Assembly: GCA_030448245.1 (NCBI GenBank) | Contig: JAUJNH010000001.1 | Span: 279,044 to 317,933, forward strand | Direction: 5' to 3' | Length of the DNA stretch: 38,890 bases | DNA from: Acidimicrobiales bacterium | Lineage (GTDB): Bacteria > Actinomycetota > Acidimicrobiia > Acidimicrobiales > JAUJNH01 | Shown here: positions 8,417 to 16,085 of the stretch, in pieces | How the letters are laid out: every line of letters begins with the position of its first letter | Numbering within the stretch: the first letter of the stretch is position 1 | The notes under the pieces: generated by a model | What the model was told of the DNA's origin: nothing | The model's input: only the letters and a program-made list of their open reading frames with translations | Databases searched by the model: none | Made by a program: the position numbers and the translations under genes

Positions 8417-9224
8417 GTGGCGGCCCTCGGCTACACCTCCCACAAGGTCCAGCGGCTGCGGCGCCTGGCGGGCCGCCGCCGCGACCGTCAAGCGGAGCGG
8501 GCCTTCGTCGCCGAGGGCGCCAAGGTGGTCGGCCAGGCGCTGGACGCTCCCGGCGTCGTCGAGGCCGTCTTCGTCGACCCGCGGCCGCCGGGCCCGCCGA
8601 GGCGGAGGTGGTCGCCCGTGCGGCCGCCGCCGGCCGCCCCGTGCACGAGCTGGCTCCCGGCGTCCTCGAGCGGGTGGCCGCCACCGTCACCCCGCAGCCG
8701 CTCCTCGCCGTGGTCGCCATGGTCGACCGGCCGCTGGACGAGGTGCCCCGCGACGGCGTGATCGTCGTGTGCGCCGACATCCGGGACCCCGGCAACCTGG
8801 GGACCGTGCTCCGCTCGGCCGAAGCGGCGGGGGTGCGCGGGTCGTCTGTGGCGACGGGACGGTGGACCCGTACAACCCGAAGTGCGTGCGGGCCTCTGCC
8901 GGGGCGCTGTTCCACGTGCCCCTGGTCGTCGGCGGCGCCACGCTGGACGTGCTGGCCCAGCTCGGCGCCTGGGGCCTGCCCCGGCTCGGGGCGTCCGTCC
9001 GCGGCGGGGACTGCCTGTGGTCCACCGACCTCACCGGGCCGCTGGCCCTCGTGCTCGGCAACGAGGCCAGCGGACTGCCGGCCGATCTGGACGCCGCCCT
9101 CGACGGCCACCTCACCATCCCCATCGAGGGTCGAGCCGAGAGCCTCAACGTCGGCATGGCCGCCACCGTCCTGGTCTACGAGGTCGCCCGCCAGCGCCAA
9201 GCTGCCCGGGTCGTGGCACAGTGA
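8417..9224 (+). CDS. TrmH/SpoU-family RNA 2'-O-methyltransferase (frame broken twice)
   Basis: Methylates a ribose 2'-OH in rRNA or tRNA using SAM, through the knotted SPOUT fold. Three frames contribute. The N-terminal substrate-binding part ([36 protein letters not shown]) runs to about 8580. The centre ([40 protein letters not shown]) runs to about 8840. The C-terminal knot ([56 protein letters not shown]) runs to the stop. All three SpoU motifs are present (DPGNLGT-R, GNEA-G, IP--G---SLNV). Each break needs one inserted base. It starts at GTG, nine bases after the repaired rplT stop, and leads into the histidine kinase after 13 bases. The exact target is not deducible. Confidence 0.82.
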
Positions 9225-9237
9225 GCAGAGGTGCACC

Positions 9238-10283
9238 ATGAACCGCTACGACGAGCTGCCTGACGCCATCCTCCAGCTCGACCCTGGCGGCGTGGTCGTC
9301 GAGGCCAACGCCGTGGCCCGGCGGCTGCTCGGCTGTGACCCGGTGGGCCAGTCCATCGCCCAGGTCTGCGAGCCCCGTACGGCCGCCGGTCATCCGGTGT
9401 GCGAGCGGGGGCTGCCACCGGCGGCGCGGCTCCGCAGCGTCACCCGGATCGTCGACCAGCCCCTGCTCCTGCGCACGGCTGCGGGAGACCTCACCGTGCA
9501 CGCGGCCGGCACCTACGTCCGGTCCGACGACGGCCATCTGCTCGGCGCCGTCGTCTCGTTGCGGCCCCCGCCCGGCGCACCCACCCGGCAGCCAACCCCA
9601 TCGAGATCGTCAGCACCGTCAGCCACGAGCTGCGCAGCCCCCTCACGTCGGTGAAGGGCTACACCTCCCTGCTGCTGAACCGCTGGGACCGGCTCAAGGA
9701 CGAGCAGAAGAAGATGATGCTCGAGCAGGTCAACCACGACGCCGACCGCGTCACCAGGCTCATCACCGAGCTGCTCGACATCTCGCGGCTCGAGCTGGGC
9801 CGGCTGGTCCTGCGCCGCCAGCTGGTCGACGTGCGCGACGTCGCCACGCTCGTGGTCGAGAAGGTGAGCATGGACCAGCCCGCCCTCGACGCCACGATCG
9901 TCGTCGCCGACGACGTCCCCAAGGTCTATGCCGACCCTGACAAGGTCGAGCAGGTGCTCACCAACCTGGTCGAGAACGCCTGCAAGTACGCCTCGCCGAC
10001 GGGCTTGCGCATCGAGGTGCAGCTCGGCGATCAGAGCTTGGTCGTATCAGTCACCGACCAGGGCGAGGGGATCTCGGCAGTCGACCTGCCGCAGGTGTTC
10101 CGCAAGTTCTTCCGGCGGGACCTGTCGAAGCCCACCGGCACCGGGCTCGGCCTGTGGATCAGCCGGGGCCTGGTCGAGGCCCACGGCGGCGAGCTGACCG
10201 CATCCTCCACCCAGGGCCAGGGCACCACCTTCACCTTCACCCTGCCGATGGTCGACCTCGACGAGATCCTGTCCCGTGCCTGA
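9238..10283 (+). CDS. PAS-domain sensor histidine kinase (frame broken once)
   Basis: A probably cytoplasmic histidine kinase with no membrane segment. Residues 1-115 in the first frame form a PAS-like sensor (YDELPDAILQLDPGGVVVEA, RRLLGCDPVGQ). At about 9585-9595 the frame changes by one missing base. The rest then reads: H-box VSTVSHELRSPLTSVKGY with the phosphorylated His, dimerisation helices, N-box NLVENACKYASP, G1 DQGEGI, F-box VFRKFFRRD and G2 GTGLGLWIS. All catalytic boxes are intact. No response regulator is nearby. The gene sits between an RNA methyltransferase and pheS, and its last eight bases overlap the pheS start, so it is expressed with translation genes. The signal it senses is unknown. 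Confidence 0.85.
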
Positions 10284-11324
10284 GCCCGGCCCCGTGCCGG
10301 GGCTGGCCGACCTGGTCGCCGAGTCACAGGTCGCAGTGGCGGCCGCATCGACGCTCGAGGCCCTGCGAGCGGTCGAGAGCGACCTGGTCGGCAAGAAGGG
10401 CCGCATCCCCGGCCTCAACCGCACCCTCGGCCGGATGGCCCCGGACATGCGCAGGGTCGCCGGCGCCGCCATCAACGAGGCTCGGCAGGCCGTCGAGGCG
10501 AGCATCGAGGCCCGCAGGGTCGAGCTGGCGGCCATCGAGCGGCAGGCCCGACTCGCCGCCGACCGCCTCGACCTCACCGAGGTGCCGCCCGACCCTGGGC
10601 CCGGGGCCACCGCACCGTGATCACCTCCACCCGCGACCGCCTCGAGGACGTGTTCGTCGGCATGGGCTTCGAGGTGGCCGAGGGACCGCTCGTCGAGACC
10701 GACTGGCACAACTTCGAGGCGCTCAACATCCCCGTCGGCCACCCGGCCCGCAGCGGGTTCGACACCCTCTACTTCGACGTCGGCGAGCCGGAGAGCATCC
10801 TCCTGCGCCCCCACACCTCCCCGGTCCAGGTGCGGCTGATGACGTCGAAGCCGCCTCCCATCTACGCGGTGATGCCGGGCCCGGTGTACCGCAAGGACAC
10901 CCCTGACGCCCGCCACCTCCCGACGTTCAACCAGATCGAAGGCCTCGTCGTCGACCGAGGCATCACCTTCGGCGACCTGGCCGGCACCATCGAGTCGTTC
11001 ACCGCCGCCTACTTCGGGCCCGACATCACCTCCCGCCTGAGGCCGGCCAGCTTCCCGTTCACCGAGCCGTCGGCCGAGTACGAGATCACGTGCCCGATCT
11101 GCCGCGGGGATGGCTGCCGCACCTGCGGCCAGACCGGGTGGATCGAGCTGGGAGGCTGCGGCCTGGTCCACCCCAACGTCTTCCGGGCCGTCGGCATCGA
11201 CCCCGAGGTCCACAGCGGCTTCGCCTTTGGCTTCGGCATCGACCGCCTGGCCCAGGTCTTCCACGCCATCCCCGACATGCGCGTCCTGCTGGACAACGAC
11301 CTGAGGTTCGCCACCCAGTTCTGA
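10276..11324 (+). CDS. pheS: Phenylalanyl-tRNA synthetase alpha subunit (frame broken once)
   Basis: Catalytic subunit of the (alpha-beta)2 enzyme that charges tRNA-Phe. The first frame gives the N-terminal coiled coil (LVGKKGRIPGLNRTLG and onward) and stops at 10620. The second frame supplies the class II core: VFVGMGFEVAEGPLVETDWH, LRPHTSPVQVRLM, YAVMPGPVYRKDTPDARH and GFAFGFGIDRLAQV. One extra G in GGGG near 10604-10607 joins them through GGHRTVITSTRD, giving about 349 residues, the usual size. Motif 2 reads PTFNQIEG, where His is usual in place of Asn (FHQ); this could be a real variant. A Cys-rich insert (CPICRGDGCRTCGQTGW) is present. GTG 10276 overlaps the kinase stop. Confidence 0.87.
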
Positions 11325-11606
11325 GTAGGACTGCTCGCTCCGGGCCATCCATATTGGACTGCTCGCTCCGGGCCATCCATGGCCCTGCGCTCGCGGTCGG
11401 CGGCCACCCCTGCGGGGCCCCGGCCGCCGACCTCTCCGGTGGAGCCTCGTGGCAGCACCAGGCGGCATCCTGCCGCCCTTTGGAGCGCGTGTTGCTCGGA
11501 CTGTCGCTCCGGGCCATCCATGGCCCTGCGCTCGCGGTCGGCGGCCACCCCTGCGGGGCCCCGGCCGCCGACGTCTCCCGTGGAGCTGATCGCAGCAGGG
11601 GCGTTC
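11325..11606 (+). repeat. Repeat-rich pheS-pheT spacer with nested inverted repeats
   Basis: No gene is visible here. A 25-base unit beginning GGACTGCTCGCTCCGGG and ending CCATCCAT occurs at 11328-11352 and 11356-11380 (period 28), and again with one base missing at 11498-11521. The second and third copies continue into a shared block, giving two direct repeats of about 90 bases at 11356-11445 and 11498-11586, with two late mismatches. Each long copy contains GGGCCATCCATGGCCC (self-complementary arms) and a stem GTCGGCGGCC / GGCCGCCGAC enclosing CCCCTGCGGGG. This layout resembles REP/BIME-type intergenic elements. Separation of pheS from pheT by such a block is unusual. Confidence 0.75.
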
Positions 11607-11627
11607 GTGAGGCGCCGCTAGCCTCAC
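11607..11627 (+). promoter_or_regulatory. Hairpin and -10-like box just upstream of pheT
   Basis: Perfect seven-base stem GTGAGGC / GCCTCAC with loop GCCGCTA, ending seven bases before the pheT ATG. Its left arm contains the only purine-rich GAGG near the start, so folding could hide the ribosome site. The loop/right-arm junction also reads TAGCCT (11619-11624), nine bases before the ATG, and could instead be a -10 box. Both readings are inference. Confidence 0.35.
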
Positions 11628-11633
11628 CCCGAC

Positions 11634-14051
11634 ATGCGGGCCCCCCTCTCCTGGTTGCGGGACTTCGCGCCGTTCGACCTCGATCCGGTCGAGCTGGGCA
11701 GGGTGTTCGACGACCTGGGGATGGTGGTCGAGGGGATCGAGCGGGTGGGGGAGGGACTCGACGGCGTCGTGCTCGGCCGGGTCCTCGAGGTGGCACCGAT
11801 CGAGGCGGCCAGGGTGCGGCGAACCCGCGTCGACCTCGGTGACGCCCACGGGCGCGACGTGCAGATCGTGTGCGGCGGGCCCAACGTCGCCGCCGGCCAG
11901 CTGGTGCCCGTGGCCGTGGTCGGCGCCGTCCTCCCGAACGGCATGGTCATCGGGCGCAAGCCGGTCCTCGGCGTCGAGTCGAACGGGATGATCTGCTCGG
12001 AGGTCGAGGTCGGCCTGGGTGACGAGGCCGGCGGGATCATGGTGCTGGCCGACGGCGTCGGCGAGCCGGGCGCACCGTTCGCCGCCGCCCTCGGGATCGA
12101 GCCGGACGTGGTCTACGACCTGGCCATCGAGACGAACCGGCCCGACGCCAACTGCATCGCCGGCATCGCCCGCGACGCCGCCGCCCGGCTCGGGCTGCCG
12201 TTCGCCGTCCCCGCCCCACCTCCCCTCCCCGGCGACCTTCCCGATCCCGTCCCCAGCCCCGAGGTGGCGTGCCCGGAGCTGACGCCCCGGTTCGGTGTCG
12301 CCGTGCTCGAGGGCGCGGCGGTGGCGCCGAGCCCGCCGTGGCTGGCGCGCCGCCTCCGGCTCGCGGGGATGCGGCCGATCTCGAACCTGGTCGACATCTC
12401 GAACTACGTGATGCTCGAGCTGGGCCAGCCCACCCACCCCTACGACCTCGACCGCCTGCCCGGCGGCGGGCTCGGCGTGCGCGTGGCCAAGCCCGGCGAG
12501 ACGCTCACCACCCTCGACGACGTCGAGCGCCGTCTGGGCGAGGGGCCCAGCCCCGACGTGCTCATCACCGACGCCGAGGGGACGCCGGTCGGCATCGGCG
12601 GGATCATGGGCGGCGCCTCCTCCGAGGTCTACGGGGGCACCACCCGGGTCCTGCTCGAGGCCGCCCACTTCGACCGCCTCACCATCGCCAAGACATCGAA
12701 GCGCCTGGGGCTGCGCAGCGAGGCTTCGGCCCGCTTCGAGCGGGGCGTCGACCCCTTGGGGATCGAGAACGCCATCGCCCGCTACGCCCAGCTGGCCAGC
12801 GGCTCCGGGGCGAAGGTCACCGCCGCGGCCGTCGTCGAGGCCCCCGAGCACGTGCCCCTGCCCCAACCGATCCAGCTGCGCACGGCCCGCGTGAACGGCC
12901 TGCTCGGCACCGACCTCGACGACGAGCGGGTCGCCAGCCTCCTGACCCCGATCGGCTTCGTCGTCGAGCCGGTCGGGCCCGGCCTCCACCAGGTCATCCC
13001 GCCCACCTTCCGCCTCGACGCCGAACAGGAGGTCGACGTCATCGAGGAGGTCGCCCGCCACCTCTCCTACTCCAGCATCGAGCCCACGGTCCCCTCCTCG
13101 CCGCTCGTCGGCGGCCTGTCGCCCCACCAGCGGGGGCGCCGGCAGGTTCGGGAGGTCCTCGTCGGCCTCGGGTGCACCGAAGCCGCCACCGGGCTGCTGC
13201 TCGGCCCGGGCGACCACCAGCGCAGCGGCCTCGCCGAGCTCGAGGACGGTGCCCTGCGAGCCGCCGACCCGCTGGTGAAGGAGGAGTCGCTCCTGCGCCG
13301 GTCGCTCCGGCCGGGGCTCCTGCGGGCCATGGGCTTCAACCTCGACCGCCGCCAGGAGCGCGTCCACCTCTTCGAGATCGGCACCGTCTTCTCCCCCTCG
13401 GACGGCAGCCGCCCCTTCGAGCGGGTCGAGGCCGAGCGGTGGCTGCCCGAGGAGACCGAGGTGGTCGCCGCGGTGCTGGCCGGCGGCGACGCCGATGCCA
13501 CCACGGCCACCCGGCTCTGGTGGTCGCTGGCCGATGGGCTGCGGCTCCAGCGCCCCCGGCTGCAGGCGACGGCCGACGCCGCCGGCCTCCACCCCACCCG
13601 CACCGCCACCGTCGTCGGCGCCTCGGGATCCTGCCTGGGCGCGGTCGGCGAGGTCGACCCCGACGTGCTCGCCGCCCTCGGCATCGCCGGCCGGGTCGGG
13701 CTGCTCGAACTGGACCTCGGGCGACTCCTGGCCGAGCCGAGGCGCAGCGACGAGGCCCTGCCGGTCAGCCGCTTCCCCAGCAGCGAGGTCGACCTCGCCT
13801 TCTCGGTGCCCGAGGCGGTGCCCGCCGCCGACGTCGAGGCCACCCTCCGCGAGACAGCCGGTGAGCTCCTCGAGCGGCTCACCCTGTTCGACGCCTACCG
13901 AGGCCCAGGCGTCCCCGACGGTTCCAGGAGCCTGGCCTTCCGCCTCCGCTTCACCGCCCACGACCGGACCCTCACCGACTCCGACGTGGCGGCCATCCGC
14001 CAGTCCTGCATCGATGCGGTGAGCGGGGCACACGGCGCATCGCTGCGCTAG
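11634..14051 (+). CDS. pheT: Phenylalanyl-tRNA synthetase beta subunit
   Basis: The tRNA-binding and editing subunit that partners PheS. The 805-residue single frame has the normal length and domain order: an N-terminal start MRAPLSWLRDFAP, an EMAP/OB tRNA-binding region (IVCGGPNVAAGQLVPVAVVG, GVESNGMICSE), the B3/B4 editing domain (IETNRPDANCIAGIARD, SNLVDISNYVMLELGQPTHP), the B5 domain, the catalytic-like core with RFERGVDP, and a C-terminal FDX-ACB anticodon-binding domain (RFPSSEVDLAFSVPEAVPAA and LRFTAHDRTLTDSDV). It lies 309 bases after pheS, across a repeat-bearing spacer, and may be separately controlled. Confidence 0.95.
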   Translation: MRAPLSWLRDFAPFDLDPVELGRVFDDLGMVVEGIERVGEGLDGVVLGRVLEVAPIEAARVRRTRVDLGDAHGRDVQIVCGGPNVAAGQLVPVAVVGAVLPNGMVIGRKPVLGVESNGMICSEVEVGLGDEAGGIMVLADGVGEPGAPFAAALGIEPDVVYDLAIETNRPDANCIAGIARDAAARLGLPFAVPAPPPLPGDLPDPVPSPEVACPELTPRFGVAVLEGAAVAPSPPWLARRLRLAGMRPISNLVDISNYVMLELGQPTHPYDLDRLPGGGLGVRVAKPGETLTTLDDVERRLGEGPSPDVLITDAEGTPVGIGGIMGGASSEVYGGTTRVLLEAAHFDRLTIAKTSKRLGLRSEASARFERGVDPLGIENAIARYAQLASGSGAKVTAAAVVEAPEHVPLPQPIQLRTARVNGLLGTDLDDERVASLLTPIGFVVEPVGPGLHQVIPPTFRLDAEQEVDVIEEVARHLSYSSIEPTVPSSPLVGGLSPHQRGRRQVREVLVGLGCTEAATGLLLGPGDHQRSGLAELEDGALRAADPLVKEESLLRRSLRPGLLRAMGFNLDRRQERVHLFEIGTVFSPSDGSRPFERVEAERWLPEETEVVAAVLAGGDADATTATRLWWSLADGLRLQRPRLQATADAAGLHPTRTATVVGASGSCLGAVGEVDPDVLAALGIAGRVGLLELDLGRLLAEPRRSDEALPVSRFPSSEVDLAFSVPEAVPAADVEATLRETAGELLERLTLFDAYRGPGVPDGSRSLAFRLRFTAHDRTLTDSDVAAIRQSCIDAVSGAHGASLR

Positions 14052-14219
14052 CGGTTCCACCCTCACTCGCTCGCTGCGCTCGCTCCGTTCGGGCGGGTTG
14101 GTCGTCGGCCTTTGGCCGGCTCATTCTTGCGGCCACGGGAGCGGAGCTCCCTTCCGACCGCCTGACGAGGGTGCTCCGCCCCCTCGAGCTCCCCCGGCGT
14201 CGGGGATCGGCGCAGGCTT
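14052..14219. terminator. Palindrome-rich spacer between convergent pheT and rpiB
   Basis: No gene. It contains CGGCC-TTT-GGCCG (14106-14118) and GGGAGC-GGA-GCTCCC (14137-14151), both perfect inverted repeats. Upstream is a CTCGCTCGCTGCGCTCGCTC-type stretch that shares CGCTCGCTCCG-like sequence with the pheS-pheT repeats. As pheT and rpiB converge here, these are plausible bidirectional terminators. The GCTC-rich tract may be a relic of the same repeat family. Confidence 0.4.
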
Positions 14220-14672
14220 TCAGCCCTCGGTCTCTTCTTCTTCGATCTTGGTGAGGAGGTCGAGGCGGTTCTGGTGGCGGCCGCCTTCGTACTCGGTCTT
14301 CACGAAGGTCTCGGCGATCTCCAAGGCGACGCCGGCGCCGGTGACGCGGGATCCCATGGCGCAGACGTTGGCGTTGTTGTGGAGACGGGCCATGCGGGCC
14401 GTGAACTCGTCGTGGCACAGGGCGGCCCGGCAGCCGTGGACCTTGTTGGCCGCCATCTGCTCGCCGTTGCCGCTCCCCCCGAACACGAAGGCCAGCTCGA
14501 CCTCGCCCGTGACCGCGGCGCGGGCGGCGGCCGCGCAGAACGGCGGGTAGTCGACCGACTCCTCCGAATCGGTGCCGAGGTCGACGATCTCGTGGTCGAG
14601 GCCCCGCAGGTGGTCGGCCACCTGCTGCTTGAGGGCGAATCCGGCGTGGTCGGAGGCGACGGCGATCTTCAC
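14220..14672 (-). CDS. rpiB: Ribose-5-phosphate isomerase B
   Basis: Interconverts ribulose 5-phosphate and ribose 5-phosphate in the pentose phosphate pathway. It therefore lies upstream of PRPP for HisG and of the RibBA substrate. The 150-residue protein starts KIAVASDHAGFALKQQ and has GTDSEESVDYPPF, FGGSGNGEQMAANKVHG and LHNNANVCAMGSR. The GGSGNGEQ motif with Glu71, instead of a catalytic cysteine (CGTGIG), is the actinobacterial form, in which glutamate acts as the base. The start codon is GTG at 14672-14670 and overlaps the stop of the small upstream gene (GTGA), so the pair is translationally coupled. Confidence 0.94.
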   Translation of the reverse strand: MKIAVASDHAGFALKQQVADHLRGLDHEIVDLGTDSEESVDYPPFCAAAARAAVTGEVELAFVFGGSGNGEQMAANKVHGCRAALCHDEFTARMARLHNNANVCAMGSRVTGAGVALEIAETFVKTEYEGGRHQNRLDLLTKIEEEETEG

Positions 14673-14893
14673 GAGGGCAGAGGTCTAGCGCCTGGCGCCT
14701 GCGGGGGGAAGCGGCGGCGGATCTTGACGATCCGGTCGGTGCGGTACGAGGCCACCTTCACGCTCCAGCAGTCGAGGGTGCCACGGCGCCCGTCGGTGCC
14801 GAAGAACGTGGTCATCGGCCCCTCCTGCTGGAACGAGTCGGCGTTGCCGACCTCATCCACCGTGTCGTCACTCAGCACCACCTCGAAGCTCAT
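14669..14893 (-). CDS. Small hypothetical protein coupled to rpiB
   Basis: A 74-residue protein that I do not assign to a named family. It begins MSFEVVLSDDTVDEVGNADS, continues FQQEGPMTTFFGTDGRRGTL and LDCWSVKVASYRTDRIVKIR, and ends in a basic Pro-rich tail. It has no signal peptide or membrane segment. The mix of acidic N-terminus, QQEGPMTTFF and WSVKVASYRT looks like a compact folded domain rather than random sequence. Similar short proteins are, as far as I recall, widespread in actinobacteria without known function. GGAGG directly precedes the ATG. The stop overlaps the rpiB GTG, and the two genes form a minus-strand operon divergent from argC. Confidence 0.65.
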   Translation of the reverse strand: MSFEVVLSDDTVDEVGNADSFQQEGPMTTFFGTDGRRGTLDCWSVKVASYRTDRIVKIRRRFPPQAPGARPLPS

Positions 14894-14984
14894 GCCTCCA
14901 GCCTGCGCCTCAGGCCCTGTGCAGCGGAAGGGCCTCTCCCTGGGGATCTTCGGTGGACCGGCTGTGGGTTCACAGTGAATGGAC

Positions 14985-15000
14985 ATGCACGTTCGTGCAT
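14985..15000 (+). promoter_or_regulatory. Candidate ArgR operator (ARG box) over the argC promoter
   Basis: ATGCACG-TT-CGTGCAT is a 16-base palindrome with two central bases. It sits 20 bases before the argC start and just upstream of the -10 box. Its left arm overlaps a second half-match, TGAATGGACATGCA (14976-14989), that also resembles the TGAAT/TGCAT-type half sites of ARG boxes. The operon encodes ArgR, so repression of argC by arginine-bound ArgR is the natural reading. Confidence 0.55.
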
Positions 15001-15007
15001 TGCCGGC

Positions 15008-15013
15008 TAGAGT
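15008..15013 (+). promoter_or_regulatory. -10 box TAGAGT, leaderless start of argC
   Basis: TAGAGT is followed by six bases and the argC GTG at 15020, the spacing expected when transcription begins on the start codon. The -35 position (about 14985) falls inside the candidate ARG box, so bound ArgR would block polymerase. Confidence 0.55.
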
Positions 15014-15019
15014 TGCTCG

Positions 15020-16042
15020 GTGGCCTTCCGCATCGGGATCCTGGGCGCCTCCGGCTACACCGGGGTCGAGCTGCTGCGCCTCCTCGCCGGCCACCCGGCC
15101 CTCGAGGTCGTGCACGCAGGCGCCGACTCGAACGCCGGCAACCAGGTGAGCGACGTGGCCCCCGGGCTGGCCGCGGCCTACGGCGACCTCCGGTTCGGCC
15201 CGATCGACGCCGATTCGGTCGACGGCCTCGACCTGGTCTTCTGCTGTCTGCCCCACGGAGCCAGCGGCCCGCTGGTGGCCGAGATGAGTGGCCGGGTCGG
15301 CCACGTCGTCGACCTCGGCGCCGACTTCCGGCTGCACGACCCCGACGCCTACCCCGTCTGGTACGGCCACGAGCACCCACAGCCCGCCCTCCTGGCTCAG
15401 GCCGCCTACGGGCTCCCCGAGCTGTTCCGCCCGCCGTTGCGGGGTGCCCGCCTGGTGGCGGCGGCCGGCTGCTACGTGACCGCCAGCAGCCTGGCGCTGA
15501 CGCCCTTCGTGCGGGCCGGGGCGGTCGAGCGGACCGGGGTCGTCGTCGACGCGTACAGCGGGGTCAGCGGCGCCGGACGGACGCCCAAGCCCAACCTGCA
15601 CTTCTGCGCGGTGGACGAGGACCTCACGGCCTACGGCCTGGTCAACCACCGCCACACCCCTGAGATCGAGCAGGCCAGCGGGGCCCAGGTGCTGTTCACG
15701 CCCCACCTGGCTCCCGCCAACCGGGGCATCCTCGCCACCGTCTACGCCCGGGCGGCCGATCCAGGGCTCACCGGCGACGACGCCCTCGAGGTGCTGGCCG
15801 CCGCCTACGCCGACGAGCCGTTCGTCGTGGTCTCGGAGCGCTCACCGTCGACAAAGGCGACGTTGGGCTCGAACGTCTGCCAGCTCACGGCCCGGGTCGA
15901 TCCCCGGACGGGGTGGGTGGTCGCCGTCGCTGCCCTCGACAACCTCGTCAAGGGGGCCAGCGGCCAGGCCCTCCAGTGCGCCAACCTGGCCCTCGGGCTC
16001 GACGAGGCGCTGGGCCTGCCCCTCGCCGGCGTCACACCATGA
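15020..16042 (+). CDS. argC: N-acetyl-gamma-glutamyl-phosphate reductase, first copy
   Basis: Third step of arginine synthesis: NADPH-dependent reduction of N-acetylglutamyl phosphate to the semialdehyde. The 340 residues include the Rossmann motif GASGYTG at 9-15, catalytic Cys151 in AAGCYVTAS, and the C-terminal VCQLTARVDPRTGWVV and DNLVKGASGQALQC segments. This is the complete copy; a second copy at 19004-19774 lacks the first 84 residues. It begins at GTG with a leaderless-type promoter and a candidate ARG box. argJ follows 43 bases after its stop, preceded by AGAGGA. Confidence 0.95.
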   Translation: MAFRIGILGASGYTGVELLRLLAGHPALEVVHAGADSNAGNQVSDVAPGLAAAYGDLRFGPIDADSVDGLDLVFCCLPHGASGPLVAEMSGRVGHVVDLGADFRLHDPDAYPVWYGHEHPQPALLAQAAYGLPELFRPPLRGARLVAAAGCYVTASSLALTPFVRAGAVERTGVVVDAYSGVSGAGRTPKPNLHFCAVDEDLTAYGLVNHRHTPEIEQASGAQVLFTPHLAPANRGILATVYARAADPGLTGDDALEVLAAAYADEPFVVVSERSPSTKATLGSNVCQLTARVDPRTGWVVAVAALDNLVKGASGQALQCANLALGLDEALGLPLAGVTP

Positions 16043-16085
16043 GCGGAGGCATGAGGCCGTTCACGGAGCGACCAGAGGATTTGCA

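Noticed and set aside
8049..9224. A 391-residue L20-methyltransferase fusion protein
   Set aside because: The centre of the open frame (about 8400-8840) matches neither protein. The real methyltransferase sequence lies in other frames there, so the fusion is a frameshift product.
11328..11586. CRISPR array in the pheS-pheT spacer
   Set aside because: Repeat spacing is irregular (28 and about 142), only two or three units exist, the long copies include shared internal sequence instead of unique spacers, and no cas genes are nearby.
10047..14066. Very long minus-strand open frame opposite pheS-pheT (1339 codons)
   Set aside because: High GC keeps antisense frames open. The translation is low-complexity Gly/Val/Arg/Asp without domains, and the plus strand encodes clear synthetase genes.
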